In this document: one piece after another, positions 1 to 10,959 of the stretch
Layout: every line of letters starts with the position of its first letter
Position numbering within the stretch: position 1 is the stretch's first letter
Assembly: GCA_003956705.1 (NCBI GenBank)
Contig: QZCP01000144.1
Coordinates: 36,659-100,658, forward strand
DNA: 64,000 bases
Reading direction: 5' to 3'
Origin: Brevipalpus yothersi
Taxonomy: Eukaryota; Arthropoda; Arachnida; Trombidiformes; Tenuipalpidae
Position numbers and translations under genes: made by a program
Notes under the pieces: generated by a model
Told to the model about the DNA's origin: nothing
Databases searched by the model: none
Seen by the model: the letters and a program-made list of their open reading frames with translations, nothing else

Positions 1-714
1 ATGCAGTTCATTTTATTGGTTTTTTCTATTCAAAAAGAATCCAAAACTTGATTTTATCTTTTACCTTTATGAAGTTCTCTAAGATCCTTATCCCGTTATG
101 ACCTCTTTCTCTTTTTCCCTTTCTTTCTTTTAATCCTGACATTTACCTTTTTTGCCCTTTTTTTAGATCAAAAATTGCTAATTTCTACCAACTTCACGTT
201 CCCCCATACAGTTTGCTTACCAATTTTTTTACTTATGGACAGGATCTTATATTTGAAGCTATTGTCCAACTGTTTACATAACATGTAACATTTTGCTCAT
301 CTGATGCACTAGATTGTCTAACTTTATAATTTACTCAACTTAACTTGTAATACATGTAGTCATGAAGTGTGGATGAGTGAGATTATGCATGCATGTGTCT
401 GTGAAACAAATCGATTGTTTTAATGAATGTTTGAAAACAAGATGTTTGCAGATGCTTAGTCAGACACTATACATCATCAATTTTAGGTTTATTTCTCTTC
501 CTTTTCTCTCATGTACTCGAAAAATTAATGAAACAATCGACATTATTTTCTATTTATAATTGTTCATACAATTTCTCTGTGATTAAAAATTATTCAGATG
601 GATCAGCAGCTCAAACTTAATTGACACTACCTACATCTTATTAGCAAACAGTTCCTCTTCTCTTCCTCTAATCAGCCCGGATTTTCCCGGGAATTGGAAA
701 AAAATATAAGTTAA
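1..714. other. Intergenic, no gene seen
   Basis: AT-rich sequence with pyrimidine-rich stretches near 100-170. No exon with a recognisable domain or splice pattern was found. The last part is presumably the promoter and 5' UTR of the catalase-like gene that starts at 715. Confidence 0.5.
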
Positions 715-2783
715 ATGATCCGAATCATCATTTCTTGGCCAGCTCTGATTCTATGGGCATCATTCATAGTAGGTTAAACCATGAAAATTTTGAAATTTTA
801 AACTTGTGTTATATCGGTGATTGTGAAAATTTGTGGTGTTTCCTACAGCTTCATCCAATCAGGACACTGAATGCAAATTCCAAGGATGATCCACTTGGCC
901 CACTCAATTCGATATCACTTGGACCTCGAGGACCAATTATTGTGCCAGATAGCTACTTTCTGGAGAAAATTCAACAATTTTCACGTGAACGTGTTCCAGA
1001 ACGAATCAACAGTGCACTTGGTAATGGAGCTTTGGGCTACTTTGAGTGTAAAAATTTCAATCTTTCCCAAATTACGAAAGCCGATCTGTTTTCAGAATTC
1101 GGAAAGAAAACTGATTTGATTGTGAGATTCACTTCAAGTGGTAGGTCTGGTGGAAGTGATCTATCTCGAGGATTACGAGCTATTGGAATCAAATTTTACA
1201 CTGATCAAGGTAATTGGGATCTGACCGGGCTAGATACACCAATGTTTCCAATTCACGATTCTCTCAGATTTGGTGATATAACACGAATTCGTGAAGCCTG
1301 GTTAGCTCAACTCATTGATTATGCCCATAGTATTCCACAAGCTACCATATTCCCGATGATGTTTGACACTGATGAGGCAACAACCGATGGCTGGAGACGA
1401 ATGACAGGCTTTTCAGTGACTACATATAAGTTTCGCAATTCTAGGAGTGATTACACTTATGTGCGCTTCAAGCTGGAGCCCCAATTGAAATTCAAATTTG
1501 TTCAAGGAAAAGAATTGATTTACATCAGAGGAAATATTCCAGACTACTATCAGCGTGATCTTCATACTGCAATTGAGAGAGGACAATATCCTAGATGGAT
1601 ATTGAAAGCTCATCTAATGACTCCCAAAGAAGCTCAAAGAGCTGGATTCAACGTTTTCGATGCATCAAGGGTAAGATAGAGCGGCATATTATAATATATA
1701 ATATAATGTACTTTCAATTGATTTTTCCACATGTCAAGTATATGAGTTACCTAAAAGGTGAAGGTATTCTGTATATTCTTGGCTTCAAGTGGGAAAACCA
1801 TTTTCTTACAGTTCTTACAGTTGTGAATAATAGCCGCTTTCTACAAGGCTCTGTATAATCGTTGAAAACTTTTCCACTAATCCCATATCAAGAGAAACTT
1901 CTGATTGATTTATTCTAGACATGGGACGAAAGGACAGTCAGAACAGTCCTGTTGGGAGAAATTGTGTTGAATAAGATAATTGATAACTATCACACACAAA
2001 TAGAGCAACTGGCTTTTAATCCAAGTAACATGATTCCAGGAATCGAATTTGCTCCTGATAAGGTGCTTCATGGGAGAATTTTTGCCTACCGAGATGCACA
2101 GAACTTTCGGTAAGTTGATTTTTTACTGATAGTTCTGCATTTCCAAAACTTTGATTATTTTCTACCATGAATATCTCTGACAAACTGGCTGAAATTTGAA
2201 ATCAAAAAGCTCGAGGACTCATTCCAAGGGTTAATATGCAGATTATTGGGTTTTTAAATGAATATTATTCTCATTTGGATCCTTTTGTTCTTTATTTTCA
2301 TTGACAGTTTGGGAGTTGATCATGGGAATTTATCAGTGAATAGAGACAGAAATCGAAAAAATTCGATAAAAGTGCCCAATATATGTTCTGGTCCTAGGAG
2401 CAATGAATTTAATCCAATTTATGGCATCAACAAACTTGAACTTGATCTCAAGCCAACTTTTCCAATACACAAAAGTAAGATAATTCGGAGAGGAAACGAT
2501 TGGCAGCATGAAACAGACTATACACAGGTAAAAAATGTATCTGATCTTTTGTGTGATAAATAATAATTTTTCTTCATTCTCACAGCTGAAGATTTTGTGG
2601 AATTCACAAGATGAACAAAAGCAATTGAGAAGTGTCAAAACATTTGCAAAAGATTCATTAGCAGTTGATTCTCTCGCTATTGATGAGTATGTCAATAATA
2701 CAGAGCAAATTGATAAAGATTATTTTACCAAGTTATCTTCAGCAATTGCCGAGGAACGAGCTTCTCAGAATGTGTTTGTATAA
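715..2783 (+). CDS. Secreted catalase-like protein 1 (catalytic His lost)
   Basis: Five exons: 715-768, 849-1670, 1919-2109, 2308-2527, 2586-2783. Every intron is GT...AG, phases agree, and the product is 494 aa, close to normal catalase length. Exon 1 codes for an 18-residue hydrophobic start (MIRIIISWPALILWASFI), a likely signal peptide. Catalase hallmarks are present: GNGALGYFEC, FGKKTDLIVRF, KFYTDQGNWDLTG, PDYYQRDL, NPSNMIPGIEF. The distal His that should follow PERxx is Ser (PERINSALGNG), and the Asn of the GNNTP motif is Asp (GLDTP). The proximal haem Tyr and its Arg neighbour are kept (GRIFAYRDAQNFR). What is seen: catalase fold, secretion signal, lost distal residues. Inferred: haem binding without normal hydrogen peroxide dismutation. 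Its exon 4 has 220 nt, like the minus-strand copy at 31926-33815, suggesting these two are closest in structure. Confidence 0.9.
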
Positions 2784-3144
2784 TTAGAGAGACTTTAAAT
2801 AAACTCACAAACTTCCATTTAGATGGAGGTCCCCTCAACTTCACTAAAAGATCATATTGCAATAAAATATTTACGAAAATATCACCAGGAACTCGAAAAA
2901 TGTGAAGAGTGTCCATTCAACTACACGTTTGGCCTCAGACCCTCGTTTTTAGTATGTGAAATCTGTCTTCAAAAAAATTTGCTAAATAAGGTCTCGTGGG
3001 CCATTCAAATTGACCATCAAGAGAAGGCAGATAGTGGCCGAAGTGCCCATTAGAGCTATGAGTTTGGAGTATTTTTTGAGCAAAAAACTTGAAAAATGAT
3101 ACAAACATCAATTCAAGCATTGATATCATGCTGAATTCTAGATA
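2784..3144. other. Intergenic, no gene seen
   Basis: A plus-strand open stretch at about 2823-3053 has no recognisable domain, signal peptide or splice support. I treat it as chance. The region separates the 3' end of catalase-like 1 from a convergent minus-strand gene. Confidence 0.4.
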
Positions 3145-3780
3145 CTATTTCCCTTGGACAATTGGTATCACTACAATGCTCAGAACTTCGGCATTACTTT
3201 CCTCCAGAACATCATTCGATTGGAATCGTTTCATGGCTGCGGTAACTGAGACTTGAGAATCATCTTCAGCAAGTGTTCGCATCACACTTCCTTGAGTCCT
3301 CTCATGGGCATTCAGATTGGCACTGATTTCGATTCCACTCCGGTAATCGAAATATGGCTTAATCGGCTTATCTGTAACTTTTGTGGCCCTGAATCGAAGA
3401 ATAACTTCGAATGAGAAAAGAACGAATTTCTATTAGAACTCAGGAGCTCACTTATCTATCGATTTTTCTTCAATATCTCCATGAATTTCTTCCTGCTTTC
3501 CATGAAAACCTTCAGCCCTTGCCAATTTGCCAGAGCCAATATGGATCGAATGTTCATTCCTTTGAATTACCATCCAATAGTCAAATTCACAATTACAACA
3601 TCAATTGCATCGTTTTTATGGGGAATGAATCATTTAATTTAAAGCATTTACGGATCCAAAAAATTACACTCACCGGACACAATAATATCTCCTGATCGGT
3701 AGCAACAAGATTGCGATGGGCATTGAGAAGAGTAAATAAGACACTAACATCATAATCAGAATATTGACTGATTCAAGAGA
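3145..3780 (-). CDS. Unidentified minus-strand gene, 3' exons
   Basis: Not recognised. The terminal exon, 3388 down to a TAG at 3145-3147, reads for 80 codons after a good acceptor and contains SGIEISANLNAHERTQGSV. The preceding exon (about 3559-3452) reads NEHSIHIGSGKLARAEGF and splices in phase. A further upstream exon candidate near 3671-3764 reads QYSDYDVSVLFTLLNAHRN, but its donor (a weak GTGTCC gives the right phase) is uncertain, and no start codon was located. The run of three phase-compatible open segments with plausible amino-acid composition argues for a real gene. It is convergent with catalase-like 1. Function unknown. Confidence 0.4.
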
Positions 3781-4164
3781 ATACGCTCAGGTAAAATCGG
3801 ATGTTTTCTCTATGTGTTTTCTGATCCGAGCTCTAACCAACGTGATTTCTCATCCAACTAGATTCAATGATTCCCAAAGAAGTTCATCATGCGTAAGGCC
3901 CATATGTATTTTATGTGGATATTTCTTTACTTTTTCCAATGGCTTGCTTTCTAAGCAGCTGGAAAGACAAACTGTCAGACAAATCACTGCTTCAGTTTTG
4001 TGAATAAAATCTTCCAGCTATTCAAGTGATAAAATTGAAACTCTCAAAGCAATCAAAATCAATTAACCAATCACCATCCTCATACCCGACTTATACCTGA
4101 CTTACACTCTTGTCTCTGCTTACTGTATACAGTTTTGATTAGGATTTCCCGTGCCTGAAATTCA

Positions 4165-5115
4165 ATGATGACATCAAGTTTCCTCAAAAATTTTCACTTT
4201 ATTTTGATGTTATGTTCTTTCGGAGGTATAATGGCAATTTTGCTCGAGGAGAAGAGACCAATTATTCATTTTTTTAAATTTTTTAAATATCAATAGAAAC
4301 TTATACCTTATCCAACTATCAATTAGAACAAATTTGTTCTCACATTGATTCAATGGTATTGTCAAGTTTGTCCCAAGATAATCTGGTAAAATTAATAAGA
4401 TCTGAGATAGAAAATATGAAACACACTTTACACCAGAAAGCTTTCAGGTAAGTCATCGATGAGTTGATCATTTCTCTAATTCTACTTTTTTTCCACCTTG
4501 ATTTTGGTAAGAAATTCTGATGGTGATGGTACCGAGAATATTGATCTATCGAATGATGATGAGATTGATGAGAATGGTCAACTTTTCGAAGTGCTCGGAG
4601 TTGGAAGTGGCTCATCTATCATTGAAATGAGTAGTCCTTTCCTGGTTATTCAAGCCAATGATAAAGGTAGATCATCATATATCAAGCAGCTTCAGGCAAA
4701 TGTAGCCCTTGTTGTTGATTTATCGAAAAGAAATGATTCAAAAGCTGATTTGACGAGATATGGCGAGGAACTCATTCAAAAGTCTCCCCAAACTAGATCT
4801 TGCAAAGATCTGATACGATTAGTTTATAAAAATCTAAGTACTCCTAACTCAAGAGAGATTGAAAGAAATATAATATACGATGAACCGGATGACAGTTTGG
4901 ATCAACTGAAATCAACAGTCGATGGTGATAAAACTTCTCTATCATTGAATAGTGAGATCAAATCAGATGGATTGGCTGACTACATAATTAATGTTTCAAA
5001 AGATAGAGCAAGCAGTACCTTTCTCGAACAAAATACGGAAGACCAAATTCACAATAATTACAAAAAATCAGATATACATCTGATCGACCTGGCCCTTGCA
5101 CTAAATGAAGGTTAA
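4165..5115 (+). CDS. Secreted acidic protein of unknown function
   Basis: Three exons: 4165-4225, 4297-4447, 4512-5115, all with GT...AG borders and matching phases, giving 271 aa. Exon 1 codes for a clear signal peptide (MMTSSFLKNFHFILMLCSFG). The mature part has one Cys in exon 2 (QICSHIDSM) and one in the last exon (RSCKDLIRL). It is rich in Asp, Glu, Ser and Asn, with an acidic patch (NIDLSNDDEIDENG) near residues 75-90. No family recognised. The intron pattern (signal peptide on its own short exon) resembles the catalase-like genes on either side, but the protein is unrelated. Possibly a salivary or gut secreted protein; that is inference only. Confidence 0.7.
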
Positions 5116-5501
5116 GTGTAATAATCTGGATTTTGCTTTTATACTATGCTAGACTGCAAGCTTCATGTCAATATAGCGAGAAAATGGATCCAAAAAAGAG
5201 GAAGTGACTTAGTCCAGATCTTAATCCACCAATTACTCAGATTTTTCAGTTTCTCAGTTTTTCTTCACATCAATCCATTCGAACATCAGCGATTCCAGTT
5301 TGGGTATCATGTAGATAAATACATATTATTGATTCCTTTTTTGGATCTGGTGATGAATTTGTATAATTGTTGGTAAATAGCTCAAATCAAATAACACAAA
5401 TACATTGTACAAGAAGCGAGCGTCTAAAAAGTGGGTAAGATGCTGGATTGATCCAATAAAATTAGATTAGTTTAGGTTTCAACAATATATCAACAAAATT
5501 T

Positions 5502-7700
5502 TCACTGGGTTCGAGGTTTTTTGTTCACCCGCTCAAGAGAATTTGAAAAAAATTGCTCGTAAAGATTGCGAGGATTGGTGTAGGGAGGATGAAGATCCCT
5601 AGCAGGATCCACATAATGATCCCAATTGGGTTTGAAAACCTTTTGACCGAAAGGAGTTTCCTTGATCTCTTGTGGCCAATCACCGAAAACATCCATGTGT
5701 TTTTTCAACAGGCCACATATCTGAGAATTTAGGGGATACTGTATCACAGGCCATCCATTTTCTCCATACACGACATTTGACCTAGCTTGTTCATAGGTTT
5801 TCTCGATTCTCTCTCGATCAGCAAGATATAAGCATAAAATAAAGTATGCATTATGAATTGCGTAATGCTTTTTTCTTCCATGAATTGGAGCACCAAAAAT
5901 AAGATAGGTGGCCAATTGTAGTGATAGTGTAGGACACATCTTGTGGCAATTATAATAGGCACCAATATCACGAATTTTATGACGAATCGAGTAATAATCT
6001 CGGCGAGTGAAGTTCAGTCTCTGGAGAAGACTTACTTGGCCATGGATCACAATTAGGTCGGCTTCTAGTAGATATTCGATAGCTCTCGAGCGAGCCAGAG
6101 TAAAACTTTGACAATATCTAATGTGCTCAAATTTGAGTCCAGTGATAATATTCTCATCATCAGGATCGAGAAGTAAATTTTTTGGATAGCGTACTAGATC
6201 ACATAGTACAATACCATCCGTTGTCATCATTCCAATTGAACCCGGGGCACCAAAAATATGGCCACCAATTCGAAGTGTTTGTCCCACAATATCTAGCGAG
6301 ATCACTTTCAAGTTATTCTCTCGGATAAATTGAACGGAATCCATTACCATTGACCATGCTGGGGTATTGTCACGTTCAATGTGCAAAGGTGGACAGAATT
6401 TTTTCACTGAGTCAACACGCCTCATTGCTCGAAGCTTGTGTTGTTGTCTTCTATTTGTCTTACTTTCAGAACTTGTTGATTGTTCATTTCTCAGATTTTC
6501 AGCAAATTTCAGACTTCCATCAGAATTTCTTGTAACCATTGCCCTTTGAATAATTCCATTAAGATTGATAGAGTTTCTCTTGAATCTATTCATGTTGCAG
6601 ACAGTAGCATGAGATTGCTTTAGATTTCCCGTTCTGAATTTCAGAATAGATTTGGGCTTAAGATTCTTGGCCTTTAATCGTGATTCTAGCTCTTCTCTTT
6701 CGATTGGAGTACAAAAAGTATCTTGGAGGCTTCTGGTAGGAACTATTGTTGCCTCTATTGCCAGATTTTTACCATAAAACCCACACAGTCTATTAGTTTT
6801 GAAATGCTGATTATCACCTTCAACATCCGTTATGACGTTCTTGATAGCACTTTGCTGACTTGGAATATCAATTGCAGGCTTTTCAGCTCTGCCATTTTCA
6901 TCAATTTCAGCTTCATCTGCCACAATCACAATAGGTTTGTTGTCATCTTCATCCAAATCGATTACTTCCACTTTAACTTTGATCTCATCTGGAGGACATA
7001 TAATTTGAACATCTTCATCATTCTGATCATCCAAATCACCAAGAGAGTGATATATCAGTGGTAAAGATGCATCAGGTATTCGAAAGTTTGTTTCATTCCT
7101 GTCCTGATGATATTTCACATGATGCACCATAACTTGCCATTTAGCCATGAATGAACAATCAACTTGATTACAAGCATATACGATCTGATCAATCAGCTGA
7201 ATTCTATCCCGAGATGGACTTACGATCATTGGTGGTGTTAAATCTTGACACATCCAACATGCATCATTCAGACACACAAATGGACACAATATCGGCTTGG
7301 CAGGTCGAGTAATTTTTTTACAGAAAACGTAGAGATTGGCAAGGTATTTGAAGCAAGACCAACAGTATATATAACCACAATTTTGACATTCTTTCATGAT
7401 GTACGGTAAACTGTTGCACAGAGAACAACAGAGTGAAGCTTGTATAGTTGTCTTGTCCATTTCGGTTATCCAATCGGGAAATTCAACAAGATTAATATCA
7501 CAACCAGGACTGAATGTGTGGGGCATACTTTTAGCTGTATCTTGAAGAGGAACACCGAATCTCTCTCCCATCTTGATCAAATAATGGATCCAAAGTAATT
7601 GTTTTTGACTCATGGCATGGAAATCAAATCGGTTATCGCTTTGATAGTCTTTCATCAGTTGGTCGATCTCCTGGATCATTTTCTTGATTTGTTTAGACAT
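5502..7700 (-). CDS. RING-like protein with degenerate REXO-type exonuclease domain
   Basis: Single exon, 732 aa; I chose the ATG at 7700-7698. Residues about 91-151 form a Cys-rich zinc-binding region (CCSLC, CQNCGYIYCWSC, CWMC) that looks like a RING or related finger. The middle is acidic and low-complexity, then basic. The C-terminal third, from about residue 465, follows the order of the REXO1/ISG20-type DEDDh exonuclease fold: a first beta-strand motif (VISLDIVG), an exo-II-like segment (DLIVIHGQVSLLQRL), an IRDIGAYYNC segment, and an exo-III-like segment (HYAIHNAYFILCLYL). The Glu of the first D-x-E motif, the exo-II Asp and the exo-III Asp are not conserved, although the last His is. 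So I infer a catalytically dead exonuclease fold, perhaps an RNA- or protein-binding module. The family assignment of this domain is by eye and moderate. Confidence 0.7.
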   Translation of the reverse strand: MSKQIKKMIQEIDQLMKDYQSDNRFDFHAMSQKQLLWIHYLIKMGERFGVPLQDTAKSMPHTFSPGCDINLVEFPDWITEMDKTTIQASLCCSLCNSLPYIMKECQNCGYIYCWSCFKYLANLYVFCKKITRPAKPILCPFVCLNDACWMCQDLTPPMIVSPSRDRIQLIDQIVYACNQVDCSFMAKWQVMVHHVKYHQDRNETNFRIPDASLPLIYHSLGDLDDQNDEDVQIICPPDEIKVKVEVIDLDEDDNKPIVIVADEAEIDENGRAEKPAIDIPSQQSAIKNVITDVEGDNQHFKTNRLCGFYGKNLAIEATIVPTRSLQDTFCTPIEREELESRLKAKNLKPKSILKFRTGNLKQSHATVCNMNRFKRNSINLNGIIQRAMVTRNSDGSLKFAENLRNEQSTSSESKTNRRQQHKLRAMRRVDSVKKFCPPLHIERDNTPAWSMVMDSVQFIRENNLKVISLDIVGQTLRIGGHIFGAPGSIGMMTTDGIVLCDLVRYPKNLLLDPDDENIITGLKFEHIRYCQSFTLARSRAIEYLLEADLIVIHGQVSLLQRLNFTRRDYYSIRHKIRDIGAYYNCHKMCPTLSLQLATYLIFGAPIHGRKKHYAIHNAYFILCLYLADRERIEKTYEQARSNVVYGENGWPVIQYPLNSQICGLLKKHMDVFGDWPQEIKETPFGQKVFKPNWDHYVDPARDLHPPYTNPRNLYEQFFSNSLERVNKKPRTQ

Positions 7701-8237
7701 TCTCAATTAAATACAGATTTTAGAAAATTTAAATTGCACAAACTAATCTGAAAGAAGCAATGAAAAGCTGAAAACCAATATCATAGCTCACATTAGTTGA
7801 ATAAACTTTAAACTTCCAATCTAGATCAGTCGATTAGGCAGTGAACTGTTAAACAAGATAATCAATAGGATCGAAGATTAGATATCGAATGTGGTTGCTA
7901 GCTACTCATCTCAGCATTGAAATAATAAAGTGTAAAGGTCTTTGGATTTGCTCATTTCCTTTTCTCGATAAAAGATTGAACTCCTTGAGGGTGCTCTTGA
8001 GTCAAGGACCATTATGAGGAAGCTCGATTGTTGAGAAGCTATTCCCTAGATCAGTTCTTCACTACAGTAGATTATTACCATTTTGAGCTGATTTACTGAT
8101 TTTACAGCTCTCTAAGATTGAAAAGCTTGAATATAATCACAAATTCGATTGTTGATGAGTCACGATAATCAAATTATTTCTATATCTGGTTTATTGATCA
8201 ACCATCTGCATTCTAGAACAATTCTCCATGCTTATGC
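7701..8237. other. Intergenic, no gene seen
   Basis: Lies between the start of the RING/REXO-like gene (7700) and the 3' end of catalase-like 2 (8238), both on the minus strand. No coding segment found. The left edge of the segmental duplication is near 8253, just inside the catalase-like gene, so this stretch is not part of the duplicated block. Confidence 0.5.
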
Positions 8238-10030
8238 TCAAAAGCATACTTTCATGGCAATGTTCAATTCTCGACGAACATCTTCACAATAATTTGGATT
8301 AGCTTGTCTGAGATGTTTCAAGAATCCTATCTGAAACTCTATCCTCGCAGATCTCATATCACTACTCAATCTGCGTGCCAGACGTTTTTGCTGTGGTCTG
8401 CCGAACGAAGTCCAAGTTTCATTGACCTTAGAAGAAAGAGAAATGAACTAAGGATTTTTCAAAACTACATTTTTGAGTCAAACCCTGGTTCTTACCTGAG
8501 AATAGTTATCAGAGTTTTGAGTTTGTGCACGATAGATGAGATCACCGGTTGGAAAATCTTTGAAACTATTATCCGGATAAGTTTTTCTAGAAGTGAACGA
8601 GTTCGGATAATAATTGGGTCCTGGACCTCCATTTTCTCGAGAAGTACAAGTTCCATCCCGATAAGTTGGATTCTCTTTGCCCGTTTTTGGTCGATTAGTT
8701 GACCAATATCGATGATTTTCTAGGAGTCTGATGTAATGAGAAAATGTTTCAATCTAAAATCTGAGTTCAAGTCAACACTACAGCGTACCTCGCTCGCTGA
8801 GCATCTTTGTAGAGGAAAAAACGGCCTTGCTGAAGCCTATCCGGTGATGGTCCGATACCAGGCACAATATTTCCAGGATTCAAGCCTAATTGTTCGATTT
8901 GTGAAAACCAATTTGTGGGATTTTCATTTAAAACAAGTCGTCCAAGATGAATTTCTGGGAAAATTTTCTCATCCCATATCTGTGTTGATTAAATTAAGAG
9001 ATCATTCTTCTGATTCTTAGATTTCCAACTAGTCACCTTGGTTGCATCAAATGGATCAAAATTAATCTTCTTTGAAACCTCAGGGGTCAATATTTGGGCT
9101 ACTAATGTCCATTCGGGAAAATCACCACGTTTGATAGCTGCATACAAATCTCTCGAATAATAATCAGGTATGTATCCACGCAATATTCGAGCAGTTTCAA
9201 ATTCCATGAATCTATATTTTCTTTTCGCTTTCAATGTGAAGCGAACAGGATAAATTTTTCCATCCTCATTTGTCAAGCTCAAAGAGCACACTGAGAATGT
9301 GTCCATCATTCGCCAGTCCCATGGAAGACCAATATCAGAATACAACCATGTTGTACTGTGTATTCCCTCAGGATTGGATGTGGTATAGTCTATATGAGCA
9401 TTCGGATCACGGAGATTGTTCTCAGGATTCTCATCAAACGTATGGGTAGCTTCAGGTGATCTTTGTGGACTGCGAAAAGTGCTCACGGGAAGGCTCATCG
9501 TTAATAGATCCCAATTCCCTTCCTCAGTGTAAAATTTTACAGCAAACCCATATATATCATCTTGAACAGTTTGTGCAACTCCATTTCTATCTGGACCAGA
9601 TGAAAGTCTGGCAACCAGAGGTGTTCGCTTACCAACCTTACTGAATAATTTTGCCTTACTGTATCGATGAGCATCCGGTGACGTACACTCAAAGTATCCA
9701 AAGGCTCCACTACCTGTGCTAAAGGGTTTCCTGTCGATTACTTTCTCTCTCACAAAATAGCCAAACTTTTTGATCAAATTTGTGTCCCTCAGAAGTAAAG
9801 TATCGATAGGTGTTCTGGACAATTTTTCGTATGGAAAATAATCAGAACTTCCTTTCTCACCAATAGTAGCAGCAGTGGTGTTGAACTTCCATCTTTCAGA
9901 TCCCCAAGTAGTCTGTGTTGATTGATGAGAATAATTTTCAGCACCTACATGTAGTCAACATGAATCTCACCTGTTGGATAGATGGAAAACAAGAAATGAT
10001 AACAATCAAAGAAAAATTTGCAAGATACAT
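8238..10030 (-). CDS. Secreted catalase-like protein 2 (catalytic His lost)
   Basis: Five exons on the minus strand: 10030-9971, 9912-9037, 8979-8789, 8727-8496, 8426-8238; all GT...AG, phases agree, 515 aa. The first exon gives a 20-residue signal peptide (MYLANFSLIVIISCFPSIQQ). Catalase landmarks: GSGAFGYFECT, KVGKRTPLVARLSSG, GFAVKFYTEEGNWDL, PDYYSRDLYAAI, NPGNIVPGIGPSPDR, and the late GGPGPNYYPNSF motif that is well kept here. The distal His position is Phe (DRKPFSTGSG) and the GNNTP Asn is Ser (TMSLP). The proximal Tyr is retained (GRFFLYKDAQ). This is the most catalase-like of the six in overall sequence, yet still lacks the catalytic pair. It is transcribed divergently from catalase-like 3A, about 930 bp away. 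A deleted copy lies at 25110-26150. Confidence 0.9.
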
Positions 10031-10959
10031 TTCACTGGTGAGATTAATTTTTCTCGAGGTGAGAACTTGCACGATCTCAATTTCCGAAACAACAAGCAAA
10101 AATAGTGAACACATGTTTGATGAATCCAGATGCGATATTTTCCACTTTTGTTCTAATCAGCGTCACTGAATATAATGAATAATGGATAACGAATGTATTT
10201 GATGGTATAGTAAACTTCATCAACTCTTATTGAACTGTTTATGATCGAAATGGTCTCAAGTCAGTGATTTGGAAGCTTCATCAAAAGTCATGATAGTCGA
10301 GAGATCAGAGAGGGGACCAATATTCTAGGAACTCCTATGAAACGTTTTTTGTGGCAGACTCATAACTCTCAGGACCTTTCGACATCTTACCAACAGGAAT
10401 CATGATCAGGATGATCAAGGTAGTGTTCACTACATGACATCTGCTTAACTTGCTGATTATCTCCTAAAATCACCAGAAGGGAAACTTTTTCCCCTGTTTC
10501 CGAACAGTATTCTGGAAGACATGAAAATTTGCATTAGATAAGGTCTTCCTGGTTCATCAAAACTCAGAAAAATACTAATTTTGAGCTCTTGTCTTTACTC
10601 ATCTCTCTAATAACAGATTCATTTTACAAAATGCAGGGAAACCAATTGATTCACTCGATTCACAAAGATACATATGTCTAACTGCTCTCATGGTGTACTG
10701 GAACTGTATTGCATAATCCTCATTTAATTGTAATCAAGTCATTTGACTGGAGGTAGCATCTGGCTCGATGCTTGTATATTTCAACCTTTTTTCTCTCTCA
10801 TGAAGAAAATATAATTGTTAAGAATGTTGCAATATCGCATCATGGGAGGAATTCACTCTTCATTTAATGAACTGTATTCATTCAATCATCCTAACTACCG
10901 AAACAGATCGATCGAAGATTGGTTTCCCATTAACAGTCCGTTGAGAGTAAAATGTCAAG
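10031..10959. promoter_or_regulatory. Shared divergent promoter region of catalase-like 2 and 3A
   Basis: The 929 bp between two head-to-head catalase-like genes hold no gene. The same interval recurs at about 26160-27087 in the second duplicated block with high similarity by eye, so both flanks were duplicated together. It probably carries regulatory sites for both genes; no individual site can be named with confidence. Confidence 0.5.

Noticed and set aside
2823..3053. Short ORF after catalase-like 1
   Set aside because: No signal peptide, domain, or splice support; probably chance.
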